From: Onishia niordana
GTDB taxonomy: Bacteria > Pseudomonadota > Gammaproteobacteria > Pseudomonadales > Halomonadaceae
Length of the DNA stretch: 64,000 nt
Reading direction: 5' to 3'
Assembly (NCBI RefSeq): GCF_004798965.1
Contig: NZ_SDSD01000002.1
Coordinates: 124,001 to 188,000 of the forward strand
Shown here: positions 1 through 9,466 of the stretch, in pieces
How the letters are laid out: each line of letters starts with the position of its first letter
How positions within the stretch are numbered: the first letter of the stretch is position 1
Translations under genes and position numbers: made by a program
Notes under the pieces: generated by a model
Databases searched by the model: none
What the model was told of the DNA's origin: nothing
Seen by the model: the letters and a program-made list of their open reading frames with translations, nothing else

Positions 1-196
1 CGTGACTTACCGCCACGGCGGCCTGGCAGACGTTGAGAATACGCTGTACCAGCCACTCATCCGGTTTGGTGCCATAGGGCAACATGGCGTTGTCGCAGGC
101 ATAGCAAAGCGCCACCTCGGGCAGCCGGTGACGAATGGCGGCCACTACCGAGAGGCCACCGACGCCGGAATCAAAGATCAGAACCGGACCGCTCAT
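1..196 (-). CDS. murI: Glutamate racemase, N-terminal part (cut by window edge)
   Basis: Makes D-glutamate from L-glutamate for peptidoglycan in the cytosol. Reading leftward from the ATG at 196 gives [17 protein letters not shown], the glycine-rich N-terminal segment of the Asp/Glu racemase family with its first acidic residue in FDSGVGG. Further on come CDNAMLPYG, the catalytic-cysteine region (usually ADxxxxPYG, with the active cysteine normally later than this one), and a histidine near the cut. Only about 65 codons are present; the C-terminal half with the second catalytic cysteine lies outside. A GTG three bases upstream is out of frame. The assignment is firm as a family call and limited only by truncation. 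Confidence 0.85.
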   Translation of the reverse strand, partial: MSGPVLIFDSGVGGLSVVAAIRHRLPEVALCYACDNAMLPYGTKPDEWLVQRILNVCQAAVAVSH

Positions 197-402
197 GCAC
201 AACGGGCCTGAATCTGCTGCATGGACTGAGGCTCCTTGGCGTCACTCGACGCACACCCTTGGCTTGTGTTGAAAGGCTTCTCACGACCAGCCGCGGCGAG
301 TTTCATCATGGTCTTGGATCAACGACCGCTCCCGCCTGACCACCGCGAAGTGACTCATTCTACCCCAGCCACCGGCCAAGGGCCGAGCCTATCGCATGCC
401 GA

Positions 403-440
403 TACGCCGCCGCCCGGCCATCTGGCCGGGCGGCGGCGTA
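403..440 (-). terminator. Strong 17-bp hairpin between the hemerythrin gene and murI
   Basis: Positions 403-419 are perfectly complementary to 424-440 around a 4-base loop, giving a very GC-rich stem. It lies 77 bases past the stop of the leftward hemerythrin gene and upstream of murI. Neither side has a clear T-run, so it may stop transcription inefficiently or protect an RNA end. I see no gene in the rest of 197-516. Confidence 0.55.
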
Positions 441-516
441 ATAAGTGACCCTTTGCTTCGTGCCGTCTTATCGATGCGGACGGTGAGACAAAGGCGATGC
501 AAGACACGTGGAAGGA

Positions 517-1068
517 TCAGACCATGGGGTCAGGCGCCGCACGCAGCTCTTCATAAAGCTCGGGATAGGCATCCTGAAGGCGCTCAAGCTTGGCCTCTGC
601 CCCTTCTGGTAGGGACTCCGCCAGCTTATCAAGGGCCGCGTCATCGAAGTGCTCGCGAATCAGCGGGAAGAGCTCCTCTCGCTCATCGCGCAGATAGGCG
701 CGGTGGGCCTCGAGATAAGCCCCCAGGTCGTCAGCGAACCGATCCATGGGGATCGCCACGTCCATCAGGATCATATCCAGGTCCTGCGAGAGCTGCATCA
801 GCCGCTCGTGAAGGGCATGATAATTATTGGCCAGCCGCTCGCTCAGCCCCTCGGCTTCCGGTGCCTTGGCCATCAACTCCTGACCAAAGACCTTTTCCAA
901 TGGCACGGTGAAGCCATCCATGTAGTCGAGGATGTAGTCGACAACCTCGCGCATTAACTGGAAATCGGGGCTTTCACCTTCCGCCAGCGTTTTATGCTTG
1001 AGCTTCAGCACGTGCAATAGGCGCGCCATGTTGGCGTGATCCTGGCGTAATTGATTCAGCATCGGCAT
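517..1068 (-). CDS. Hemerythrin-like domain protein
   Basis: This 183-residue protein starts MPMLNQLRQDHANMARLL and has the layout of the hemerythrin HHE cation-binding family: an early histidine in the first helix, a tyrosine-rich YILDYMDGF segment, an NYHALHERL helix, then EAHRAYLRDEREELFPLI, where the E-H and E-E residues resemble the second half of a di-iron site. Homologues bind oxygen or iron, or act in stress sensing; the ligand here is unknown. The start at 1068 is preferred because GGAGG lies 7 bases upstream, whereas a longer frame reaching 1227 has no ribosome site. No signal peptide is visible, so it is probably cytosolic. It is divergent from rarA. Confidence 0.8.
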   Translation of the reverse strand: MPMLNQLRQDHANMARLLHVLKLKHKTLAEGESPDFQLMREVVDYILDYMDGFTVPLEKVFGQELMAKAPEAEGLSERLANNYHALHERLMQLSQDLDMILMDVAIPMDRFADDLGAYLEAHRAYLRDEREELFPLIREHFDDAALDKLAESLPEGAEAKLERLQDAYPELYEELRAAPDPMV

Positions 1069-1438
1069 GACGGAACCTCCTGTGCTGTCCGGGCGAACGT
1101 CTGTATGGTCATTTGATCCTACAAGCCTCCACGGGTTCGATGATCTTTCCATTCGCTCATCGCTAACCACCAATGTCTCACTCAACAATCGGCACGACCA
1201 GCATGTAAGCAGGGGTAGTCTTAACATGAAATGGCGACAAAGGCTTACCTCACAAGCGCAATCTACATCCTACCTTTTTAGATATACCTCATATCTCAAC
1301 CTATGGTGACCCACCTGCTGCCAGCCTAGAATGTCTAACCCTAGCGCCTTCACCACCGGCCTGCCTAGCGCTAGAAGCTCTATGCTTATAGATATTTTTA
1401 CTGAAAAGCGACGCCGAACACTCCCGCCACAGGACCCG
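1069..1438. promoter_or_regulatory. Divergent intergenic region between hemerythrin gene and rarA
   Basis: About 370 bases with no supportable gene. It must hold the leftward promoter of the hemerythrin gene and the rightward promoter of rarA. The stretch at 1240-1300 and again 1383-1402 is AT-rich compared with the surroundings, but I could not assign a convincing -35/-10 pair. A 10-base palindrome (CTAGCGCTAG) lies at 1365-1374. Confidence 0.35.
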
Positions 1439-2782
1439 ATGCACATGGACCTTTTCAGCCAGCAGCACGCCCAGGAACACGCTCCCTTAGCCTACAGGAT
1501 GCGACCGCGCCAGCTGAGCGACTATATCGGTCAGCAGGCACTGGTCGGCCCCGGCAAGCCACTGCGCCGCATGGTCGAAACGGCCACGGTGCGCTCGATG
1601 ATCCTGTGGGGTCCACCGGGCGTCGGCAAGACAACGCTCGCCGAGATCCTCGCCAATGAGTCCGGCGCCCAGCTCGAGCACATGTCGGCCGTGATGGCAG
1701 GAGTCAAGGATATCCGCGCAGCCGTGGAACGGGCGGGCGTGGCCCAGGGCCAGAATCGCCCTACTCTTCTGTTCCTCGATGAGATTCACCGCCTCAACAA
1801 GAGCCAGCAGGATGCCCTACTGCCGCACGTGGAATCGGGCCTTCTGACGCTGATTGGTGCCACCACCGAGAACCCTTCCTTCGAGGTCAACTCGGCGCTG
1901 CTGTCGCGGGCTAGGGTCTATGTGCTCAAGGCGCTCGATGAAGAAGAGCTGCTTTCGGTGCTACGCCAGGCCCTTGAGGATCAGGAGCGCGGCCTGGGAG
2001 CAAGGCGCATCCGCACCGAAGATGAGGTACTCAAGCTGCTTGCCCACGCCGCTGGCGGTGATGCCCGCCGGGCGCTCGGCCTTCTGGAAACGGCCTGCGA
2101 CTTCGCCGTACCCGACGATGACGGCGAACGGCTCGAGAAGGAGGGCCTGGCCGAAGTGCTCGGCCATCAGGCCAGTGCCTTCGACAAGCAGGGCGATCAC
2201 TTCTACGATCTGCTCTCCGCCATCCACAAGTCGATCCGCTCTTCCCGCGTCGATGCAGCGCTGCTCTACATCGCCCAGTTCACCCAAGGCGGTGGCGACC
2301 CGCTGGATGTCATCCGGCGCCTGACCGCAATCGCCTCAGAAGACGTTGGCAATGCCGACCCACGGGCGCTGCCGCTGGTCATGGCCGCCTGGGATGCCTA
2401 CCTGCGCCTGGGCGACTATGAAGGCCAGCGGGCTATCGCCCAGGCGGCCATTCATCTGGCCATTGCCCCCAAGAGCAATGCCATTGACCAGGCCTGGAAC
2501 AGAGCCAAGGCCTTTGCCGCCGAGCACCCGACCCTGGAAGTCCCCAGTTATCTGCGCAATGCGCCCACCAAGCTGATGGAATCCCTCGGCCATGGTGAGG
2601 GCTATCGCTATGCCCATAACGAAGCCAACGGCTACCCGGCCGGTTCATCACATGACTGCTGGCCCGAGGGTGCGCCACGCACCCGTCTCTACACCCCCAG
2701 CGAATACGGCCAGGAAAAGCGCTTTAAGCAAATGCTCGACTGGCGTGCCGAACTCGATGCGCAGGCCGACCAGCAAGGCTGA
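1439..2782 (+). CDS. rarA: Replication-associated recombination protein A (AAA+ ATPase)
   Basis: RarA/MgsA acts at stalled replication forks, together with SSB and RecA. The 447-residue product has the family N-terminus MDLFSQ followed by [16 protein letters not shown], Walker [10 protein letters not shown] (about residue 62), Walker [15 protein letters not shown], sensor 1 GATTENPSF, arginine finger SRARV, and the C-terminal region ending with [14 protein letters not shown] typical of RarA. The start at 1439 has AGGA four bases upstream; the ATG at 1445 (MDLFSQ, spacing 10) is equally possible. The frame is open back to 1331 but those residues do not resemble the family. It converges on lolA, unlike Pseudomonas, where ftsK, lolA and rarA run in one direction. 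Confidence 0.93.
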   Translation: MHMDLFSQQHAQEHAPLAYRMRPRQLSDYIGQQALVGPGKPLRRMVETATVRSMILWGPPGVGKTTLAEILANESGAQLEHMSAVMAGVKDIRAAVERAGVAQGQNRPTLLFLDEIHRLNKSQQDALLPHVESGLLTLIGATTENPSFEVNSALLSRARVYVLKALDEEELLSVLRQALEDQERGLGARRIRTEDEVLKLLAHAAGGDARRALGLLETACDFAVPDDDGERLEKEGLAEVLGHQASAFDKQGDHFYDLLSAIHKSIRSSRVDAALLYIAQFTQGGGDPLDVIRRLTAIASEDVGNADPRALPLVMAAWDAYLRLGDYEGQRAIAQAAIHLAIAPKSNAIDQAWNRAKAFAAEHPTLEVPSYLRNAPTKLMESLGHGEGYRYAHNEANGYPAGSSHDCWPEGAPRTRLYTPSEYGQEKRFKQMLDWRAELDAQADQQG

Positions 2783-2840
2783 CTTAGGCCATGTCTGAAA
2801 AGTGTCTGCGCCCTCTCCAAAAAAGCAAAGCGTAAACCGA

Positions 2841-2869
2841 AAGCCCCCGGCCGTAAGGCTCAGGGGCTT
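2841..2869. terminator. Possible bidirectional terminator between rarA and lolA
   Basis: AAGCCCC at 2841-2847 pairs with GGGGCTT at 2863-2869 across a 15-base loop. The leftward strand has a run of six T about 15-20 bases past the stem. It sits between two convergent genes, 58 bases after the rarA stop and about 100 bases after that of lolA. Confidence 0.4.
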
Positions 2870-2922
2870 GGGTATTTGGACTTAAGTACTTGGGCTTAAG
2901 TACTTGGGCTTGAGTACTTGGA
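2867..2922. repeat. 14-nt tandem repeat, four copies, between rarA and lolA
   Basis: Four head-to-tail units of 14 bases: a degenerate copy at 2867-2880, two identical copies CTTAAGTACTTGGG at 2881-2894 and 2895-2908, and a copy with two changes at 2909-2922. Each unit contains CTTAAG or a near version, so units are partly self-complementary. It lies in a convergent intergenic region and interrupts no gene. Confidence 0.9.
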
Positions 2923-2967
2923 TGCGGCAAGGACAATGATACAGGCGGAGACGTCACCTCGAGGGCG

Positions 2968-3597
2968 TTAGCGCGCGGTTTCCCTTATCACGTCGGCCCC
3001 GTCAGGGATCTCGAACGCGAAACGCGCTTCATCAATGTTGGCATTCTGCTCCACGTTCCCGAAGTCGATGGCGGTGCGCTGCCCGGTACTATCGGTCATC
3101 TGCAGCATGCCCAGCTGCTCGCCATAGAAGGTCAGTTGCAGTTCCTCGAAGAGGGTATCGGGGTTGTGGGGCTCGAGGGTAAAGGACTCCGCCGTGCCCT
3201 GCTGGCGACGCTCGACGTCGTAGTTCTCGGTGAGCTCGTCGACGCTGCCCGAGAGCAGCAGGGCCGGGGTATGGGTCACCCGTGTATCCAGCGGCTGCAC
3301 CGTGACCTGTTCAAGGTCCGGGTCATGCAGATAGACATCGTCACCGTCAGAGACCACCTCCTGACGATAGGGAGACTCGACCTCCCAGCGAAAGCGCCCC
3401 GGACGTGATAGCCACATGCGGCCGCTAGCCTGCTGCAGGCGCTGGCCGCTGCCATCGAGGATCTGCTGCTCAAAGTCAGCCTGATAGGTGTTGATCGGCT
3501 CAAGCAACTGCGTCAGACGCTCGGCGCCGGCATCAGCAAGTGCCGTGAGGGGCATCATCAGGGCAAAGCCGAAGGTGGCAAGGCGTGTCGGTGTCAT
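2968..3597 (-). CDS. lolA: Outer-membrane lipoprotein carrier protein LolA
   Basis: Periplasmic chaperone that accepts lipoproteins from LolCDE and hands them to LolB. The 209-residue precursor begins MTPTRLATFGFALMMPLTALADA, a Sec signal peptide with a likely cut after ALA. The mature part follows the family: LTQLLEPINTYQADFEQQI, GRMWLSRPGRFRWE, then a predicted half-barrel with ending FAFEIPDGADVI. The start at 3597 is chosen because AAGGAG lies 7 bases upstream; a longer frame to 3657 adds 20 non-family residues. It is downstream of ftsK on the same strand with a 156-base gap containing a hairpin, as in other gammaproteobacteria. Confidence 0.92.
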   Translation of the reverse strand: MTPTRLATFGFALMMPLTALADAGAERLTQLLEPINTYQADFEQQILDGSGQRLQQASGRMWLSRPGRFRWEVESPYRQEVVSDGDDVYLHDPDLEQVTVQPLDTRVTHTPALLLSGSVDELTENYDVERRQQGTAESFTLEPHNPDTLFEELQLTFYGEQLGMLQMTDSTGQRTAIDFGNVEQNANIDEARFAFEIPDGADVIRETAR

Positions 3598-3680
3598 GGC
3601 GTCTCCTTGGCCGGCAATGGCCGGCGAATGTGTCCCGTCTTCGCGTGCCTTCAGCAAAGACGCACTACTCAGACAGGGGA

Positions 3681-3708
3681 CGCGTCGCCAGGCTGCCCCG
3701 GCGACGCG
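3681..3708. repeat. 9-bp perfect inverted repeat in the ftsK-lolA gap
   Basis: CGCGTCGCC at 3681-3689 pairs with GGCGACGCG at 3700-3708 around a 10-base loop. No T-run follows on the coding (minus) strand, so it may be an RNA processing hairpin or an attenuator between ftsK and lolA rather than a full terminator. Confidence 0.45.
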
Positions 3709-3753
3709 CCTTCCTTGTTTGCTGCACGATTTGTGAAACGACAGCGACCGGCG

Positions 3754-6700
3754 TCAGTCGCCTACCGGCGGCGGCGCCAGCACTTCGCGGGAACCGTTGG
3801 TGCCCATGGATGACACCACACCGGCGCCTTCCATGGTCTCGACCAGGCGCGCTGCCCGGTTGTAGCCAATCTTGAAGCGACGCTGCACGGCCGAGATCGA
3901 GGCGCGACGCGACTCGGTGACAAACATCACCGCCTCGTCGTAGAGCGCGTCTTGTTCGGCGTCATCATCGCCGCTACCGCCATCGCCCTCGAGTCCCGTC
4001 AGGGCATCCGCTGAGACACCGCCAGACAGGATCTCATCGATGTACTCAGGCTCACCGCGACGCTTCCAGTCCTCGGCGACCCGGTGCACCTCATCGTCAT
4101 CGACGAAGGCGCCGTGCACACGCATGGGCAAACCTGCGCCGGCCGGCAGGTAGAGCATGTCACCATGACCCAGCAGGTTTTCGGCACCGCCCTGATCGAG
4201 AATGGTCCGCGAGTCGATGCGCGAGGAGACCTGGAAAGCCATGCGGGTCGGAATATTGGCCTTGATCAGCCCCGTCACCACGTCCACCGAGGGCCGCTGG
4301 GTGGCGAGGATCAGATGGATACCAGCGGCACGCGCCTTCTGGGCAAGCCTTGCGATCAGTTCTTCGACCTTCTTGCCGACGATCATGAACATGTCGGCGA
4401 ACTCGTCGATCACCACCACGATATAAGGCAGTTTCTCGAGCACCGGCGGGGCCTCATGCATCTGCCAGGGCTGGGGCTCCCATAGCGGGTCGGCGACCTG
4501 GGCCCCGGCCCGCTCGGCCTCGTCGAGCTTGGCGTTGAAGCCGGCGATATTACGCACGCCCATGGCCGCCATCAGCTTGTAACGACGCTCCATCTCGGCC
4601 ACGCACCAGCGCAGGGCATTGGCGGCCTCCTTCATGTCGGTGACCACCGGCGCCAGCAAATGCGGAATACCGTCATACACCGACAGCTCCAGCATCTTGG
4701 GGTCGACCATGATCATGCGCACTTCCTCGGGCGAGGCCTTGAGCAGCATCGAGATCAACATGGCATTGACCCCCACCGACTTGCCCGAGCCGGTGGTACC
4801 AGCGACCAACAGATGCGGCATCTTGCCCAGGTTGGCGACCACCGGTGCCCCGCCGATATCCTGACCCAGCGCCATGGTCAACGGCGAGCCCTCATCCTGA
4901 TAACAATCAGAATCGATGACCTCGCGCAGACGAATCATCGCCCGATGCGGGTTGGGAATCTCGATGCCGACCGTGGGACGACCGGGAATGATCTCGACCA
5001 CCCGCACACTCTTGACCATCAAGGAGCGCGCCAGGTCCTTGGCCAGGTTACTGATCTTGGACACCTTGACCCCGGCAGCGGGCTTGATCTCGAAGCGCGT
5101 GATCACGGGTCCAGGCCAGGTGTGCACCACCTCGGCCTTGACGCCATACTCGCGCAAGCGCACCTCGAGCAGCTCGGCCATCTCGGCGAGCTGCTCCTCG
5201 CTGTAGTTGGGCTTTTGGGCCTCGGCGGGTGTCAGCAACCGTAAGGAGGGCAATTTCCCATCCAGATCCGGCAGATCGTCAACCGTAGAACGTTGATTCT
5301 GCAAGTGCTCGACGGTCCACAGCGCAGGCTCACCCGGATCATCAGCCGCGGCACGGGCCTGCTCGGCGCTGGCCACTCTCGGCTCTAAAGGAGACGCAGG
5401 GCGCACATCGGCCTGCGCCACTGAAGCGGGCTCGTCAGTCGTGCGCTCTGGCGTGCCTGACTTGTCTTGCGTCACGCCCTCGTCTGCCGCCGGTCTTGTT
5501 GCCGTAGGCGCGCGCTCATCATGTCCTGCGCCCTGCGATTCGGCGTTCGACGTGGGCTCCGGGGCTGCTGGAGGTACTGGAGGCACTGAGGCTGCCGGTG
5601 GCGCCGCTGCGGGCGTCTCACTGCCTACGTTACCCTCTAACTCAGGCGATTTATCCCGAACCGACTCGCGCGATGATTCTCCTAGGGTCGGCGTCTCATC
5701 GTCCCAGTCCGCCTCCTGCCAGCTGATCATCGGCTCGCGACGACCATGGCGGGCAACGGACTGAGGGGCGGATGCAGAGGATGCCATCGCCGGTGCGGGG
5801 CGATCATCCTGATCCTGGTAGGGATCGGTTGCCTCATCAGTAGGTATAGAGCCAGTCTCAGCCTCGGACTCAGCACCGGTGTCTGATGCCGGTTCTGACA
5901 CCAAGGCTTGAGTCGGTTCCCGGGGCGTTTCCGAGCCCTTGTCCGGCATATCCCGCTCGGCGCGCAGCGACATCCCGGCCCAGGGCGCCTCCTCATCATC
6001 CGGCAATACAGGGTCGGGAATCGTCTCGGCCCGCATCGGGGGCGCCTTTGACTCCTCGGGTTCTGCGGTGCGCTTTCTTGCCGACGACGCGCTTTCCGTC
6101 GCGGCCGCGGCCTGCGATGTGGATGCGGCGCTGGTTGGACGTGCCTCACCAGCCGCTGCTGAAGCCCCTGTCATAGCGGCTGAAGGCTGGGCCGCCGGCT
6201 CAGCGGTGGGCGCCTTTGCGGGCGCAGCCTGAGGCGCCATACGCTCACTATAGGCAGCGCCGGGCTGTTTGGCAGAGGGCGTGCGCTCGGGCACATCCCA
6301 AGGTATGTCGGTGCCTTGATCAGGGTTCCACTGTGGCTCACGAAGCCCTGCCTCGCACTCGGGCATCTCGTCGTCGCTATAGCGGCGACTCCAGGGCCAA
6401 AGGCGCTGCCACCACCGGGCGGATACTGTCGCCTCACCATTGGCACCGGCAAACGCCGTCGACTCTGATGCCTGCTCGGATTCGCCAGCAGAATCGGCGT
6501 CCGAGGTCAGGGCGTCCGCTTCTTCGCGTGCTTGCTGTGCCCGATCACGACACCAGGCAATGCCGCGTTGCATCAGGTGACCGGCCTCATCCATCACTCT
6601 CAGCCAGGAGACCCCGGTGAATGGCGGGAAACCACACAGCAGCGCGACTAATGACAGCAAGGTGGTGCCATGGTTGCCCACCAGGGGTGTCAGGCTGCGT

Positions 6701-7191
6701 ACCATTTCCTCACCGATGATGCCGCCGGCGGCATAGGGCAGCCCGCTTTCCGGGTTGAAGAAATGCAAGGCCCCGAGGGTGGTCGTCCCCATCACCAGCA
6801 AGAAGAGTCCACCGGTGCGCACCGCGAGCCCAAGGGTGTCCCATTCAAGATTCACCTGACGCACACGGCTCATCCGCCAGCCGGCGAATCCCAGCATGCC
6901 CGGCCACCAGAGAGCACTGGCACCGAACAGCGAATACAGCACATCCGCTAGCCAGGCGCCCACAGGGCCCATCCAGTTGCTCACCGTCACATCCGGGCCA
7001 CTATGCGACCAGCCGGGATCCAACGCCTCATAGCTGAACATTGCCAGCAGCAGGAAAACACAGGCCGCCAGCAGCAAAATCACCACGCCCTCACGGGCGG
7101 CACCTTGCAGTCGCACCCCGAAGTGGCGCGCCCTCTCCTTGGCACCAGCCGCCGATTCGCGACGGCTACTTGCCTTGTTCTTGACACTCAA
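3754..7191 (-). CDS. ftsK: DNA translocase FtsK
   Basis: Septum-anchored motor that pumps chromosome ends during division and activates XerCD at dif. Of 1145 residues, the first about 200 carry four membrane segments ([14 protein letters not shown] near residue 40 is the first). Residues about 205-640 are a long, low-complexity Ala/Pro/Glu/Ser linker. The C-terminal motor has Walker A GTTGSGKS near 797 and Walker [11 protein letters not shown] near 927, and the last about 65 residues ([21 protein letters not shown]) form the winged-helix gamma domain that reads KOPS. The start is a TTG at 7191 preceded by AAGGGGA; the nearby ATG at 7199 is out of frame and stops at once. lolA follows. Confidence 0.95.
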   Translation of the reverse strand: MSVKNKASSRRESAAGAKERARHFGVRLQGAAREGVVILLLAACVFLLLAMFSYEALDPGWSHSGPDVTVSNWMGPVGAWLADVLYSLFGASALWWPGMLGFAGWRMSRVRQVNLEWDTLGLAVRTGGLFLLVMGTTTLGALHFFNPESGLPYAAGGIIGEEMVRSLTPLVGNHGTTLLSLVALLCGFPPFTGVSWLRVMDEAGHLMQRGIAWCRDRAQQAREEADALTSDADSAGESEQASESTAFAGANGEATVSARWWQRLWPWSRRYSDDEMPECEAGLREPQWNPDQGTDIPWDVPERTPSAKQPGAAYSERMAPQAAPAKAPTAEPAAQPSAAMTGASAAAGEARPTSAASTSQAAAATESASSARKRTAEPEESKAPPMRAETIPDPVLPDDEEAPWAGMSLRAERDMPDKGSETPREPTQALVSEPASDTGAESEAETGSIPTDEATDPYQDQDDRPAPAMASSASAPQSVARHGRREPMISWQEADWDDETPTLGESSRESVRDKSPELEGNVGSETPAAAPPAASVPPVPPAAPEPTSNAESQGAGHDERAPTATRPAADEGVTQDKSGTPERTTDEPASVAQADVRPASPLEPRVASAEQARAAADDPGEPALWTVEHLQNQRSTVDDLPDLDGKLPSLRLLTPAEAQKPNYSEEQLAEMAELLEVRLREYGVKAEVVHTWPGPVITRFEIKPAAGVKVSKISNLAKDLARSLMVKSVRVVEIIPGRPTVGIEIPNPHRAMIRLREVIDSDCYQDEGSPLTMALGQDIGGAPVVANLGKMPHLLVAGTTGSGKSVGVNAMLISMLLKASPEEVRMIMVDPKMLELSVYDGIPHLLAPVVTDMKEAANALRWCVAEMERRYKLMAAMGVRNIAGFNAKLDEAERAGAQVADPLWEPQPWQMHEAPPVLEKLPYIVVVIDEFADMFMIVGKKVEELIARLAQKARAAGIHLILATQRPSVDVVTGLIKANIPTRMAFQVSSRIDSRTILDQGGAENLLGHGDMLYLPAGAGLPMRVHGAFVDDDEVHRVAEDWKRRGEPEYIDEILSGGVSADALTGLEGDGGSGDDDAEQDALYDEAVMFVTESRRASISAVQRRFKIGYNRAARLVETMEGAGVVSSMGTNGSREVLAPPPVGD

Positions 7192-7455
7192 GTCGCCATT
7201 CCCCTTGCGCCGTCTGTGGCGTCTTCGTGTGTCCTACATCGACAGGCATGATACCGAGCCTTGGGGTCAGGGCACAGGGGCCATGCCACTCTTCATTCCC
7301 CTCGCCGCCAGACATTCGCCCCCAGGGGCCATGACATGCTTGAGGCGGACCGCTAACCCCGTCACACTAAGCATGAACCACTGCCGTTGAACACATCGCG
7401 TTAAACACAGCCCTTGAGGCACTCTCGCCTCTCCAACAACGAACTCGTTCTCTCC

Positions 7456-8181
7456 ATGTTGCCTTGGTTGCCTCCCTCTCCTGTGCATTTTCCACCGCTC
7501 GAACAGGCACTCGATGAGCCGGATGGCCTGCTCGCCGCAGGCGGCTCGCTTACGCCTGACTGGCTGATCGCCGCCTATCGCCGCGGCATCTTCCCCTGGT
7601 TCAGCGACGGTCAGCCGATCCTGTGGTGGAGCCCCAGCCCACGCATGGTGCTGTTCCCTGACGAGCTTCGTATTCGCCGCAGCCTTTCCAAACGGCTGCG
7701 CAATGCGGGCTTCACGGTGACATGGAACACGGCATTCCCGACGGTGATTGAAGCCTGCGCCGCCGTACGATCCGCGGAAGAAGGCACCTGGATCAACGAT
7801 GAGATGCGCGAAGCCTATATTGCACTCCACTCGCTTGGCTATGCCCACTCGATCGACGTCTGGCGCGGCGGCTGCCTGGTCGGGGGTCTTTACGGGGTCG
7901 GCATGGGTCGTGTGTTCTTCGGTGAATCCATGTTTAGCCGTGAACCCGATGCCTCCAAGATCGCGTTGGTGCACCTGACCCGCCAGCTTCAAGCCTTGGG
8001 CGGCGGTATGATCGACTGCCAGATGCATACTTCGCATCTGGCCAGCATGGGCGCACGCGAGATCGCTCGCCAGGAATTCATCAGCTATCTTGATCAGTAT
8101 ATCGAGGGGCAAGAGAGCATCGCGCCGCGAATGTTCACCACGCACCGCCACGATGGCATCAATGACGAAGGGGGCCGTTGA
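7456..8181 (+). CDS. aat: Leucyl/phenylalanyl-tRNA--protein transferase
   Basis: Adds Leu or Phe from tRNA to N-terminal Arg/Lys of proteins, marking them for ClpS-ClpAP. The family signatures are clear: EPDGLLAAGGSLTPDWLIAAYRRGIFPWF, ILWWSPSPRMVLFP, GTWINDEM, AHSIDVW, GGLYGVGMGRVFFGESMFS, and the C-terminal IDCQMHTSHLASMGAREI. The product is 241 residues from the ATG at 7456. A TTG at 7414 would add 14 residues; neither has a strong ribosome site. Its stop overlaps the start region of bpt, so the two transferases are co-translated, and clpA/clpS lie just downstream on the other strand. Confidence 0.94.
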   Translation: MLPWLPPSPVHFPPLEQALDEPDGLLAAGGSLTPDWLIAAYRRGIFPWFSDGQPILWWSPSPRMVLFPDELRIRRSLSKRLRNAGFTVTWNTAFPTVIEACAAVRSAEEGTWINDEMREAYIALHSLGYAHSIDVWRGGCLVGGLYGVGMGRVFFGESMFSREPDASKIALVHLTRQLQALGGGMIDCQMHTSHLASMGAREIARQEFISYLDQYIEGQESIAPRMFTTHRHDGINDEGGR

Positions 8182-8183
8182 AC

Positions 8184-8924
8184 GTGAGCAGTCGCGCTCC
8201 GCAGCATCCGGTTCGGGACCTGCGCTTTTTCCTGACGGTTCCCCATGCCTGCAGCTATCTCGAGGGCCACGAAGCGACCACCCTCTTTCTTGATCCTCAG
8301 GAATCTCCCGGCCAGGGGGTATACGATGCCCTGACCCTACTCGGGTTCCGCCGCAGCGGTCGACACCTCTATCGACCTCATTGTGAGGGATGCCGTGCCT
8401 GCATCTCGGTACGCATACCGGTCGCGGAGTTTGCCGCCAGCCGCAGTCAGCGCAAGCTCATCAATCGCAATGCCGACCTGACCGTGCATGAACGTGATGC
8501 CAGCTATGACCCCGAACATTATGAACTCTATGCCCGCTATGTGCGTACTCGCCATGCCGATGGCGACATGTTTCCACCCAGTCACGAGCAGTACCGCACT
8601 TTTCTGACCTTGGACCATGCCTATGCGCGCCTGCTGGAGTTTCGGCTCGGCGATCAGTTAGTGGCTGTCACCGCCATCGATAGGTTGGGTCACGGCCTGT
8701 CAGCCATCTATACCTTCTTCGACCCATCACCGACGCTTGCTCGGCGCTCACTGGGCACTTTCGCGGTACTGCACCTGATCGAACGCGCCCGCAGCGAGCA
8801 ACTGCCACACGTCTATCTGGGCTACTGGATTCGTGAATGCAAAAAGATGGACTATAAGCGCTATTTTCAGCCCCTGGAATACCTCGATGGCCGCCACTGG
8901 CGACGCACGATTCCAATGGCATGA
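8184..8924 (+). CDS. bpt: Aspartate/glutamate leucyltransferase (bacterial ATE-like)
   Basis: Transfers leucine to N-terminal Asp or Glu, the second branch of the N-degron pathway. The 246-residue protein shows the family pattern: FFLTVPHACSYL near the start, LGFRRSGRHLYRPHCEGCRACISVRIPV (a CxxCxxC-type cysteine cluster), SQRKLINRN, YELYARYVRTRHADGDM, then a C-terminal GNAT-like half with SAIYTFFDP, LGYWIRECKKMDYK and FQPLEY. Start: GTG at 8184, about 9 bases after GGGGG; a TTG at 8178 in the same frame is an alternative. The gene begins within 3 bases of the aat stop, so they form one operon that probably reads on towards infA. Confidence 0.92.
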   Translation: MSSRAPQHPVRDLRFFLTVPHACSYLEGHEATTLFLDPQESPGQGVYDALTLLGFRRSGRHLYRPHCEGCRACISVRIPVAEFAASRSQRKLINRNADLTVHERDASYDPEHYELYARYVRTRHADGDMFPPSHEQYRTFLTLDHAYARLLEFRLGDQLVAVTAIDRLGHGLSAIYTFFDPSPTLARRSLGTFAVLHLIERARSEQLPHVYLGYWIRECKKMDYKRYFQPLEYLDGRHWRRTIPMA

Positions 8925-9114
8925 TGCAGCGCTAAGCGGCGCTTAAGCACACCATGTTTTGCCTTGACGTCCGGCATACGGCACAATACCGCGCTATATT
9001 GATGATAGGTGGCCAACGCTCCGTCCCAATCCCGGCCTTTCCAGCCGCGATGCTACCGGCGCAGTCATCATCAAGACATCGCTTTGCTAATAACCATCAT
9101 GAGGAAATGCCTAT

Positions 9115-9333
9115 ATGGCTCGTGAAGACCATATCGAAATGGAAGGCGTCATCGTCGATACGCTGCCCAACACCATGTTTCGCGTCGAGCTGGAAAACGG
9201 CCACGTCGTGACCGCCCACATCTCGGGCAAGATGCGCAAGAATTACATCCGCATCCTCACCGGCGACAAGGTCAAGGTCGAGCTGACTCCCTACGATCTG
9301 TCCAAGGGACGCATCGTCTACCGTTCCCGTTAA
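9115..9333 (+). CDS. infA: Translation initiation factor IF-1
   Basis: Binds the ribosomal A site on the 30S subunit with IF-2 and IF-3. The 72-residue protein is a complete single S1/OB-fold, starting [30 protein letters not shown] and ending GRIVYRSR, which matches the family in length and sequence. The ribosome site GAGGAA lies 8-9 bases before the ATG. It is 190 bases downstream of bpt and faces the convergent clpA gene, the same order as in Pseudomonas. Confidence 0.98.
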   Translation: MAREDHIEMEGVIVDTLPNTMFRVELENGHVVTAHISGKMRKNYIRILTGDKVKVELTPYDLSKGRIVYRSR

Positions 9334-9377
9334 GCGTTCCGGGCAAAGCCCCGGCGCGCCTTTCACCAACCGACCGG

Positions 9378-9412
9378 CCAAAAAAAAGACGCCCCGTCAT
9401 CAGACAGGGCGC
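9378..9412 (-). terminator. Rho-independent terminator of clpA
   Basis: On the minus strand a stem of about 8 bp (9391-9398 with 9403-9410, one non-Watson-Crick pair) and a 4-base loop is followed directly by eight T (9380-9387). It is 55 bases past the clpA stop. An outer CCGACCGGC/GCCGGTCGG repeat (9371-9379 with 9411-9419) could also serve infA. Confidence 0.85.
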
Positions 9413-9466
9413 CGGTCGGTGGTGGCTAGGCAAGTATCGCCGTCAAACCATCAAGGCTCTGAACCC

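Noticed and set aside
2867..2922. CRISPR-like array
   Set aside because: Units of 14 bases are adjacent with no spacers, so it is a simple tandem repeat.
8964..9000. TTGACG with a TATATT downstream as an infA promoter
   Set aside because: The boxes are 25 bases apart, too far for a sigma-70 promoter, and no better -10 lies at 16-18 bases.
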